Position numbers and translations under genes: made by a program
In this document: positions 44,659 through 52,146 of the stretch, one piece after another
Numbering within the stretch: position 1 is the stretch's first letter
Layout of the letters: the number at the start of each line of letters is the position of its first letter
The notes under the pieces: model-generated
What the model was told of the DNA's origin: nothing
Databases searched by the model: none
What the model saw: the letters and a program-made list of their open reading frames with translations, nothing else
From: Prevotella sp.
GTDB taxonomy: Bacteria > Bacteroidota > Bacteroidia > Bacteroidales > Bacteroidaceae
Length of the DNA: 53,466 nucleotides
Assembly (NCBI GenBank): GCA_017470055.1
Contig: JAFUFD010000087.1
Span: forward strand, 1-53,466
Direction: 5' to 3'

Positions 44659-46557
44659 TTAATTGATCAGGTGGTCTTTGCTGATACCTGTCTGCCAGTC
44701 GGTATTGGCACGTAGTCCGACCTGCAGCCCGGCATTGCGCAGGTCAGGGATATTCAGGTAGGCGTTCTCCAGGCTCTCCACCGTGAATTTGACCGTCGTC
44801 ACATGGTCCTGTGTGAACACGGAGCCGTTCTTCACGCCGTTTCCATTCGCATCCTTTCCCTCCGCCGGGTCGAGTTTCGCCAACAGGTAGAACATCCCGT
44901 CTTTCGGCACGATCCGTGAGTTGATACCACGGAAATCCTTACCTGTCGTATTCTTAAACTCCACCGCAATCCATATCGGATCGTTCGGATAGGTCTCCAA
45001 CACCAAGGTGCGCATGACCTCGGAAGGGGTCGTTTTGGCGAGGTAGTCCTGGTCGTCCATCTTGCTATAGATGGTCTGTGCGACGACACCTCCTCTGCTG
45101 TCGGGCTTGAACTCCCAATTGACATCCTGCTGTCCGCCGATATAGATCGCCGTGACAGGCAGCCCTGCGCTGACATCACACAATACCGCCGCATGGTCAG
45201 GTAAAGTACTCTTCGACAGTTGCACTGTCATATCGAGACGACCGACAGCATACTGCAAGGGGGTCTTCAAGGCGATCGACCTGGTCTCACGGCGCACCCA
45301 CTGGTCGGTGCCCGCACGGTCGAAATGGCTGAGTACCGTACCTGTTTCCTCTCCGTCCCATTTCTTCTCGCTGTCATAATAGGTGTCGAGTTGCTGCTCT
45401 GACACCTGCACAGGGCTGTTTGCCCGATAGTATAGCGAAGGCGGATAGACGAAGTTGTTCAATTGATAGCCATTGGCGAAGTTATCATCGCTGACCAAGG
45501 CGCCCAATCCTGCGGTAAAGGTCTCAGTGACCTGATCGTACGTCACATACGCCGCACCGTCGGGCATGTTCAGACTGGCAGGATAGCCTTGGCACTTCTC
45601 GCCCAATGTCAGTTCGGAGTCGTTCAGCACCAGATAGCCGTCGCTTGCCAGCAGATGGAATCTGTCAATAATATTGCTGTATAGGTCATCCTCCAAATAG
45701 TAGTCCTCGTCGGCAGAGGCGTAGAACTTTGTCTTGTCCGTTTCCGTCATGAGCGTATGGTACATCTGCGCCAATACCGTCTGCACGGCATAGGAGGAGC
45801 CTGCCGTTGTATGGGACAACTGACTATACATCGCTCCCACTCGCGTTCCGCTCTCTGCCTTTCCCCATGACTTCATCGGCTCGATGACCTCCCTGTAGAT
45901 GGGATTGCCATCATAGTCCAACTGCCCGGTGTCTTCCCTTCGTATGCCGATATAGGTCACCTGTGCCAACTGGCTCAGGACGTAGGCAAGGTTCTGCCCC
46001 GCCGCATCAGGCTCGGTTGCCTGGGAGATCGGCACCAGACGGAAGGTGATGGCAGAGGGTTGCCCTGCCAATGCCCAGCCGTTATCGAGGTTGGTGGCTT
46101 GTAGGATACCATAGTGGAAACGCCCTGCGGCATCGCTCTCCTGCGCCAAGGTGTTCACCTTGCCGTAAGCGAGGAAGGACTTCGTCCCGGTCAGGTTACT
46201 CCCGATATAATCGTAGTATTGCGAGTTGTTCTTCTTCAGCGAGGTGATATGGGTCTTGAAGATGACTCTTGCACCCCCCACATGGGCATCGTCATCGCCG
46301 GTGACGGGACGGGACATATCGTGGTTGACGGTGAAAGGAATCAACAGCAGGCTATCAATGCCACGCCAGTCCGCCATGTCCTCACTTGCCTGTACCACCT
46401 GAGCCGCCATGCGCATCGTCGACTGACGCTGCCCCACGCTGAACGCCAGGTCGTAATGCTGCTGGTCGTCCTCACAGGACACACCATCCTGGTCGATGCA
46501 GGCGCCAAGCGTCATGCATAACGCAACGGATATAAAGATGGTGTTATAGCGACTCAT
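44659..46557 (-). CDS. Fimbrillin-like lipoprotein, fourth gene of operon II
   Basis: A 632-aa lipoprotein (TLGAC, lipid cysteine at 20). Its C-terminal half parallels the major subunit at 47685-50069: VYPPSLYYRANSPVQVS against TYPAELCYFGNSPLRVS, IWIAVEFKNTTGKDFRG against VYIALEFKNNSGRDFWG, and the ends YLNIPDLRNAGLQVGLR against YVTVPDLRATQVSLGLS. The two are therefore paralogues within one operon. The early part has SMRMAAQVV-type and LLIPFTVNHDMSRP segments as in fimbrillins. It lies 64 bp after the anchor gene and is probably a minor or tip subunit. Confidence 0.8.
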   Translation of the reverse strand: MSRYNTIFISVALCMTLGACIDQDGVSCEDDQQHYDLAFSVGQRQSTMRMAAQVVQASEDMADWRGIDSLLLIPFTVNHDMSRPVTGDDDAHVGGARVIFKTHITSLKKNNSQYYDYIGSNLTGTKSFLAYGKVNTLAQESDAAGRFHYGILQATNLDNGWALAGQPSAITFRLVPISQATEPDAAGQNLAYVLSQLAQVTYIGIRREDTGQLDYDGNPIYREVIEPMKSWGKAESGTRVGAMYSQLSHTTAGSSYAVQTVLAQMYHTLMTETDKTKFYASADEDYYLEDDLYSNIIDRFHLLASDGYLVLNDSELTLGEKCQGYPASLNMPDGAAYVTYDQVTETFTAGLGALVSDDNFANGYQLNNFVYPPSLYYRANSPVQVSEQQLDTYYDSEKKWDGEETGTVLSHFDRAGTDQWVRRETRSIALKTPLQYAVGRLDMTVQLSKSTLPDHAAVLCDVSAGLPVTAIYIGGQQDVNWEFKPDSRGGVVAQTIYSKMDDQDYLAKTTPSEVMRTLVLETYPNDPIWIAVEFKNTTGKDFRGINSRIVPKDGMFYLLAKLDPAEGKDANGNGVKNGSVFTQDHVTTVKFTVESLENAYLNIPDLRNAGLQVGLRANTDWQTGISKDHLIN

Positions 46558-46621
46558 GATCTCGTTATCTTGATTACTGATCTATATTATATATTAAGGT
46601 ACGCGCGTAAGGCTCTCATGC

Positions 46622-47674
46622 TCAAAGCGGCACCTCATGCTGTCCGCCGTCGTTCCAGTTCAGGGTGACGCTGACACCTACAGTGGTGTCGTCCACCCAT
46701 ACCGAGCCGTCGTCACCCAACCGTGCGGTGAGGACTCGCAACTGCCCCGCACGTAATGGCTCGTTCATGTCGAGGAGGGTCTCTGTCACTGAGCCGTCAG
46801 GCATTGTCACATAGACCTTATACTGCCACAGCCCCTCCGCTGTGCCCACCGACACGAAAGGATCGGTGGTCTCGATAACGGTGCGCATCACCTCCCGAGA
46901 TGGGAAGTTGACGGAGCAATAGCAGGCGAGTTTACTGTCGTCTACGGCGACATGGTGGGCACGGATGCTGGCTGGCGTTCCTGCGGAGAAATGGTAGACA
47001 CTGTCACAGATGCTGAAGCCATCGGCGAAACCTGTGGTCTCGACGGCAATACCGCTCACCTGCACACCTGTCGTGTCGATGACGATCGCCGCCGCACAGT
47101 TTGCCATGTAGAGGCGGACATCAAAGGTCTGGTCGACACCCTCCAGCACATGCATGGGCTGGCGTGCCGTGAAGATACCCGTGCTATGTGAGTCCACAGT
47201 CTCACCAGACACCTGCGCCAACTGGGCAGGGTGGCAATAGTCGTCACCCCGTAAGCCCACCAAGGCGTTGTCCACCACATTGGCAACGGCAAGATGCATA
47301 TACTCCTGCATCGGCAGGTTCAGCGTGTACACTTTCTGCGACTCATCGATGATGTCCTCCTGCTGGTGCTGCCGCACCGAGTCACCCGTCGTATCATAGA
47401 ACGAGAGGTTGACGTCATGCGCCTGGTCGCTGAACACATTCCGCAGATGCTGCCTCAAGGCATCGGCAACCTTCTGTTCCGCCGCCGTCGCAGACAGTTG
47501 CGTCGTGAGTTCGGTGCTGATATTCGTCACCAACCGCATCTCATAGCGCAAGTCATAGTCATAGCCACTGTCCGTATCACAGTCGCTCAGGTCATCATCG
47601 ATGGTCGAGCAACTAACGGGCAGCCATGCGGTCAGGCACAGGAGCAGATAGCCGATGACATTCTTTTGACTCAT
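46622..47674 (-). CDS. FimB/Mfa2-like anchor lipoprotein, operon II
   Basis: Start 47674 is preferred over the open frame's 47710: it gives the lipoprotein signal MSQKNVIGYLLLCLTAWLPVSC (lipid cysteine at 22), follows AGGG at 5 bp, and avoids overlap with the upstream gene. The 350-aa product has DYDLRYEMRLV after the cysteine, a block LPMQEYMHLAVANVVDN comparable to the FimB/Mfa2 ALAN region, FDVRLYMANCAAAIVID, and an ending GVSVTLNWNDGGQHEVPL. Position after the major fimbrillin matches anchor genes. Resemblance to operon I's anchor is weak, so the family call is moderate. Confidence 0.75.
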   Translation of the reverse strand: MSQKNVIGYLLLCLTAWLPVSCSTIDDDLSDCDTDSGYDYDLRYEMRLVTNISTELTTQLSATAAEQKVADALRQHLRNVFSDQAHDVNLSFYDTTGDSVRQHQQEDIIDESQKVYTLNLPMQEYMHLAVANVVDNALVGLRGDDYCHPAQLAQVSGETVDSHSTGIFTARQPMHVLEGVDQTFDVRLYMANCAAAIVIDTTGVQVSGIAVETTGFADGFSICDSVYHFSAGTPASIRAHHVAVDDSKLACYCSVNFPSREVMRTVIETTDPFVSVGTAEGLWQYKVYVTMPDGSVTETLLDMNEPLRAGQLRVLTARLGDDGSVWVDDTTVGVSVTLNWNDGGQHEVPL

Positions 47675-47684
47675 CCCTGATGAT

Positions 47685-50069
47685 TTATTCACCCAATATG
47701 ATATCGTCAAAGGTCAGACCTGTCTCCCATTTGATGTCCACTGACAGACCTAATGAGACCTGAGTGGCACGAAGGTCGGGCACGGTCACATAGGCGCTTT
47801 GCAAGGAGTTCGGACCAATGAGGAAATTAGCGGTGGTCATGAAGTCCTGAATGAACACACGGACTTTCTCGTCAGTAGTCCCGTCAGCCTTATAGGGAGG
47901 CAGGACATAATTCTTGGCGGTGCGAGTGGGGAACTTTGACTCAGAGGAGTCGAGTTCTTTGGGGTCGGGGTCGAGTTTACCAATCAGGTAGAACGTACCG
48001 CCCTCACGCACCAAGTTGGCGTTGCCCCAGAAGTCACGACCAGAGTTGTTCTTGAACTCCAAGGCGATGTATACGGGCTGCTTCTCATGCTTAGCGTCAT
48101 AGTTGTCCCACAATAGGGTGTATGAGGTGGCTGTGGACGCTGTGGCGGAAGGCGAGACGGCAACGTTCTTGGTTTCGATAGCCTTGTCGTAGACCATATA
48201 GGTATACGTACTGCCTTTGTTAACGAAGTTCCATCCTACTTTATTCACCATTCCACCAACAATGACACCTGTCAATTGGAAGGAGCCATCACTGACGGCA
48301 ATCTTGTTGTCAGGCTCATCAGCGCCTCGTTGCGCTTTCTGAATGGCACGGTTGTTGTCGTTCAGTTCGCTGGCTGAGCAACGGACTGTCGATTTCAACA
48401 GTGCCGTACCATAATTGATGTCATACTGCATTGCCACGCTACGAGTGGTTGACTTTACAGCACCACCCTTAGTCCAGCCAGTTGCACCCTTCAGCGCCGT
48501 GCTGGCAGCCTGGTTGCCTTCGTCTTTACCATCCCAGAAATCATCATTATCCCACTGAGCCACCGATGCTGGATACTCATTCGTAGTATGGGTGTCATCC
48601 GACACACGCAGCGGGCTGTTGCCGAAATAGCACAACTCGGCAGGATAGGTATAGTGATCGATTGTAGTGGTGGTGTTATCAACACCCGTCATGCCATAAG
48701 TGGGCAAATCTGTTACATAACTGAACTCATTGACCCTTTTGCCACCCTTTGTCGACGTAAAGGTCATCTGGGCAGCACCCATCGGGAGATTCAGGTTGAT
48801 GGGGAATTTATCGATGGAGTTCACTGCAACATAGGCATCTTTCTTGCCATAAACATACTGTTCAAGAGCCGTCTTCAAAGCATCGATTGATTTATAACTT
48901 AACACCCCTGCGTCACTTCTTGTAAAATAAGTACCAAAACGGGTAGAGATACGATCTGCCATCAATTTGGCAATCTGCTCCTCAACACTGGTTGGCTTTG
49001 CATTTGCCACTTTGTCGGTGACTGTCCAGAGGTCTTTCACCAGACGTAACACTGCCTCGGCAGAGCCGGCACGGATCTCAGTGTGACTGCCGACGGTCGA
49101 GATGGTCGTAAAGGTATTATAAGCCTCACCGAGAATCTCCTCCAACGGTTTCATCGCATTTCGCCTGGTCTCATCGGCATAGTCATCACCATACTCATAC
49201 CACTCCTTACTGCCAGTGTAGAAGGTGTAACCTGCCTGGTCACCCGTTCCCGCCGTATTCTCCTCATAAAGCGGAGAGCCATCTTCTTTATTACGGGTAG
49301 CAAAGTCTTCGGACACATTGTCGATCGGCCACCAGAAAGCATAGCGCAGGTCACGTGCTTCGTTATTGCCGTTATCATCGTTGATCGCCTCTTGGTGCAG
49401 TCCGTTCTTGGCGATACGGGTCATGATGGTGGCAAGCATATCGGCAGACTGGGTGAACACGGTGCCATTGGAGCCGATACGGGAAGTCAAGGTGAAGGAA
49501 CTCTCCGTGGCTTTGTCCTTAGGATCGAAGGTGATAGAACCCTGCTGGTCCTCTTTCTTCAAGTTGTCACCAGAAGTCTGGTCTGTAGCGGTCATCGGCG
49601 CCTTACCATAAAACAGCAGCGTGTTGGCACCCACTGGCAGCGACAACTCAATGACACGACGCGACAGGTCTTTTGTCACAACCTCACTGGGCAACAGCGA
49701 GGCAAGGTCGTAGTTGCGGCTTGCCGAGTCTTTGGCGGGTGTAGACACATCATAGAGATGCTTACCGTTGAGAGGACTTTCGTCTTCATTCTTCTGCAAA
49801 TAAGCCATGATATGCACATTATCCATACCACGGAACTTCTCATCAACCGTCGACTGGGTGTTTGCAGAGGTCATACGCATGGTCCCTGTCTCTGTATTAC
49901 CCGTGGAGATATTGAACACAAACTGGGTGTTCACCGTATTGGTCCCCGGGTCATAGTTAGGATTTGTAATCTCTTCCACTACCATATCGTCGCTCGACGA
50001 ACAAGCGGACAAGCCCACGCCAAACAGGGCTATCGCCCCTGCATAGGCAAAATTCAATAATTTCTTCAT
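47685..50069 (-). CDS. Major fimbrillin-like lipoprotein, operon II
   Basis: A 794-aa lipoprotein (VGLSAC, lipid cysteine at 23). TQFVFNISTGNTETGTMRMTS follows the signal, then DNVHIMAYLQKNED and ANTLLFYGKAP, a fimbrillin-like order. The NSPLRVSDD region and the final IPDL-type block (YVTVPDLRATQVSLGLSVDIKW) are shared with the 632-aa gene in the same operon. It is placed where the major subunit lies in operon I, right after the DUF3575/OmpA gene. At nearly 800 aa it is long for a shaft subunit, so it may form an unusual fimbria or a different filament. Confidence 0.78.
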   Translation of the reverse strand: MKKLLNFAYAGAIALFGVGLSACSSSDDMVVEEITNPNYDPGTNTVNTQFVFNISTGNTETGTMRMTSANTQSTVDEKFRGMDNVHIMAYLQKNEDESPLNGKHLYDVSTPAKDSASRNYDLASLLPSEVVTKDLSRRVIELSLPVGANTLLFYGKAPMTATDQTSGDNLKKEDQQGSITFDPKDKATESSFTLTSRIGSNGTVFTQSADMLATIMTRIAKNGLHQEAINDDNGNNEARDLRYAFWWPIDNVSEDFATRNKEDGSPLYEENTAGTGDQAGYTFYTGSKEWYEYGDDYADETRRNAMKPLEEILGEAYNTFTTISTVGSHTEIRAGSAEAVLRLVKDLWTVTDKVANAKPTSVEEQIAKLMADRISTRFGTYFTRSDAGVLSYKSIDALKTALEQYVYGKKDAYVAVNSIDKFPINLNLPMGAAQMTFTSTKGGKRVNEFSYVTDLPTYGMTGVDNTTTTIDHYTYPAELCYFGNSPLRVSDDTHTTNEYPASVAQWDNDDFWDGKDEGNQAASTALKGATGWTKGGAVKSTTRSVAMQYDINYGTALLKSTVRCSASELNDNNRAIQKAQRGADEPDNKIAVSDGSFQLTGVIVGGMVNKVGWNFVNKGSTYTYMVYDKAIETKNVAVSPSATASTATSYTLLWDNYDAKHEKQPVYIALEFKNNSGRDFWGNANLVREGGTFYLIGKLDPDPKELDSSESKFPTRTAKNYVLPPYKADGTTDEKVRVFIQDFMTTANFLIGPNSLQSAYVTVPDLRATQVSLGLSVDIKWETGLTFDDIILGE

Positions 50070-50108
50070 AATCGATTATGTTTATTTAACTTTTTCTATC
50101 TCGATAAC

Positions 50109-51443
50109 TTATTGGTTCTCCACATAGTCATAGTACACCCGCAGGTAACCAGAGTTACGCTGGTCGTCCAAGTGATGCTCCTTGATATACTGGTAGGTAC
50201 GACCGCCACGCAGTCTACGGATCTTCTGCTCACGACGGGGCAGGCTCTCCTCCGTGTCGATAATCTCCAACACTTTCCGGAGTTCGGCGGCATGCTCGGA
50301 GCCATTGGCTATCTCCTCCTCCAACTGGTCACGGAAATCTGCCCATCCCTCGCCACCATAGGCAACGTCAAACTGGTCGTCACTGACAGCGAGACGGTCT
50401 TGGACATATTTCTTCAATGCCTCGGCACGAGCCGCAGCAATACGCTCATTGAGTTTCATGCCGCCATCGAAGGAGGCAAGTCCTACTATCTGTATCTTGC
50501 ATATCTTAGTGTCCTTGTCACTTAGCAACTGACGAGTGACATCGATGATACGATCGAGTGTCTGCTGGTTGTCACGCCATGTCGGGTCGATCTCTGTCTT
50601 CGCTTGGGAGAAATAGACAAACAGGGCACGCTTGTCACGACGCAGCACCTGACTACGGTCGTAGGGCTTATACTCAGAGATGTGGGCAAGAACTGGCTCC
50701 TCACGAAGCAACTTGTCAATCAAACGCTCCTCGGGTTCCTTGACAGCCACCGTAGATACCGTATCAACAGGAGTAATGACAGAGGGGATGACGGGCGGCT
50801 CAATAGGCTCATTGGTCTCAATGGGCAGGATAGGTTTCTTAGGACGACCGGGGATGTTGAATACGATGTTCAAGGCTGCCTGTGGCATGGCGAAGAACTT
50901 CTTGTCATCACCAATCTTGGTACCACACTCACCACACTGATAACGATCGTACTTTGTATAACCTACTGCCGCTCCTATCAATGCCTCGATATTCCAATGG
51001 CGACCCAAGGGCCAAGAATATCCATAAAACACACCAAGGGCACCAAGGTCTCCCTGGCGCCGCTCATCCCGTACACTCTTATAAAGTCCAAATGGGAATT
51101 TCACATCCGCAACGTTATAATGACTATAGATGAGGTTGACTCCAAAGAAATGATGTACATTGACGGAGTCTGTCCAATAGCGGACATCAGGGGACACCAG
51201 CAGGTGCTTCCACTTCTTAGACTGGTGATCATCGGACGGCCAAGGACGATAACCACCTGTCACTCCTACTGACCAATGGGGAGAAAGGCGCATACCAACT
51301 CTCAGGTTCGGAGTCAGCCATGCATCATATAAAAGATTGTTGCTGATAGTCACTTGTTGAGCATGCAAATCAACCGACATCAACAGCATCAGTATGAAGC
51401 AAACTATCTTGTAAATTCTTTTCTTTTCGTTCATTTCGTTCAT
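50109..51443 (-). CDS. DUF3575-OmpA fusion protein, first gene of operon II
   Basis: A 444-aa exported protein (cut near LHA-QQ, residue 28). Residues about 30-195 are DUF3575 (VTISNNLLYDAWLTPNLRVGM; CGECG with Cys170 and Cys173). A proline-rich linker at 198-240 (PKKPILPIETNEPIEPP) leads to an OmpA-like peptidoglycan-binding domain at about 272-350 (FVYFSQAKTEIDP, IVGLASFDGGMKLNERIAAARAEALKKYV). Operon I encodes these as two separate genes, so this fusion predicts that those two proteins touch. No TPR tail is present. The promoter is at 51501-51508. Confidence 0.9.
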   Translation of the reverse strand: MNEMNEKKRIYKIVCFILMLLMSVDLHAQQVTISNNLLYDAWLTPNLRVGMRLSPHWSVGVTGGYRPWPSDDHQSKKWKHLLVSPDVRYWTDSVNVHHFFGVNLIYSHYNVADVKFPFGLYKSVRDERRQGDLGALGVFYGYSWPLGRHWNIEALIGAAVGYTKYDRYQCGECGTKIGDDKKFFAMPQAALNIVFNIPGRPKKPILPIETNEPIEPPVIPSVITPVDTVSTVAVKEPEERLIDKLLREEPVLAHISEYKPYDRSQVLRRDKRALFVYFSQAKTEIDPTWRDNQQTLDRIIDVTRQLLSDKDTKICKIQIVGLASFDGGMKLNERIAAARAEALKKYVQDRLAVSDDQFDVAYGGEGWADFRDQLEEEIANGSEHAAELRKVLEIIDTEESLPRREQKIRRLRGGRTYQYIKEHHLDDQRNSGYLRVYYDYVENQ

Positions 51444-51500
51444 CCTTACAACAACACTTTTATGGTTGCCCTCAACATCGCATGTTGCACAAATTTTCTA

Positions 51501-51544
51501 CAAAGTTATATAATAATGTGAAAGATGAGTATATTTTAGGGGGG
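51501..51544 (-). promoter_or_regulatory. Promoter region of fimbrial operon II with C6 tract
   Basis: Minus strand: CCCCCC (51544-51539), 30 bp, then TAACTTTG (51508-51501). The segment CTTTCACATT-ATTATATAACTTTGTA aligns with CTTTTACATTTTTTATCTAATTTTGTA of operon I. The leader would be about 50 nt. Confidence 0.65.
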
Positions 51545-51662
51545 TATTAACCTCTTTTAACTGATTTAACTTAAGTTTGGTTAATTATTAATGAAAACAT
51601 CCCTTTTGAAGTTGACTTTTAATAAAATAGCCCCGACACCATGATTGTAATAAAATGTAAAG

Positions 51663-51695
51663 AAAAAATGCCGCTACTCATCAACGAGCAGCGAC
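51663..51695 (-). terminator. Terminator of the candidate RNA
   Basis: Minus strand: GTCGCTGCTC-GTTGAT-GAGTAGCGGC, a 10-bp stem including G-U pairs, then A and six T. Confidence 0.9.
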
Positions 51696-51967
51696 ACCCA
51701 AAGCCTATGTTTAACTAAAAATCCTTTTCAACATGAATCCAGCCTTTGGGGCTGGAAGGACTCGCCTTTCGGCAAGTTATCTAAACTAATACTAACCTTT
51801 CCATTTAAAAAGAAAGTTATGACCGCCTCACGGTGCCCACTGTTATCCTAACACATTTAAAACTTTCTTAATTACCAATAACTAAAAACCTAAAACTATA
51901 AATATTACTACTAACCTAAAACAATCTATTAACCGAATGTCAATTAAAGACCTCTTGTCTTTTGACA
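51663..51967 (-). ncRNA. Candidate structured non-coding RNA of about 300 nt
   Basis: Bounded by its own promoter (TACCTTTG, 51978-51971, with TTG 19 bp upstream) and an intrinsic terminator (51663-51695), with no open frame of note on this strand. Internal structure, minus strand: a 5' hairpin TGTCAA...TTGACA enclosing AAGAC/GTCTT (51967-51938); a 9-bp stem AAGAAAGTT/AACTTTCTT (51869-51861 with 51818-51810) around ACCG-TGAGG-CGGT; CTTGCC-GAAA-GGCGAG (51776-51761), a GNRA tetraloop; and CCAGCC/GGCTGG (51755-51739). G-U pairs appear in the GAAA and terminator stems only when the minus strand is read, which fixes the strand. I could not match it to tmRNA, RNase P, SRP RNA or 6S RNA. Confidence 0.72.
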
Positions 51968-51970
51968 CTG

Positions 51971-52000
51971 CAAAGGTACGACGATTTTCAAGACCCACAA
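51971..52000 (-). promoter_or_regulatory. Promoter of the candidate RNA
   Basis: Minus strand: TTG about 52000-51998, 19 bp, TACCTTTG (51978-51971). Transcription predicted near 51966. Confidence 0.75.
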
Positions 52001-52116
52001 TAATTTTTCTGTCTTTTATGCGAAAAAAATACGCATTCTTGACCTAAATCAACACTTTGTGTACGCAAACAGCGCAAAAAACTCCATTTTCTCCCCTCTT
52101 TTACTGCTAATTTGTT

Positions 52117-52124
52117 TACCTTTG
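52117..52124 (+). promoter_or_regulatory. Promoter -7 box of the glycosyltransferase genes
   Basis: TACCTTTG matches TAnnTTTG, 22 bp before the ATG. The -33 region is T-rich without a clear TTG. It is divergent from the candidate RNA's promoter, 140 bp away. Confidence 0.65.
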
Positions 52125-52146
52125 CATTATATATATAAATTAAGGT

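Noticed and set aside
30119-51544. An invertible promoter like those of Bacteroides capsule loci
   Set aside because: The G and C runs are opposite in strand, but no inverted repeats flank a promoter and no recombinase gene is in the window; kept only as a homopolymer observation.
51733-51789. A short plus-strand frame starting MNPAFGAGRTRL
   Set aside because: It lies within the hairpins of the minus-strand RNA candidate and has no promoter or ribosome site.
51663-51967. tmRNA, RNase P, SRP RNA or 6S RNA
   Set aside because: No tRNA-like ends or tag frame, no RNase P core segments, no SRP Alu or tetraloop consensus, and no single long bulged hairpin as in 6S RNA, so it is left as unassigned.
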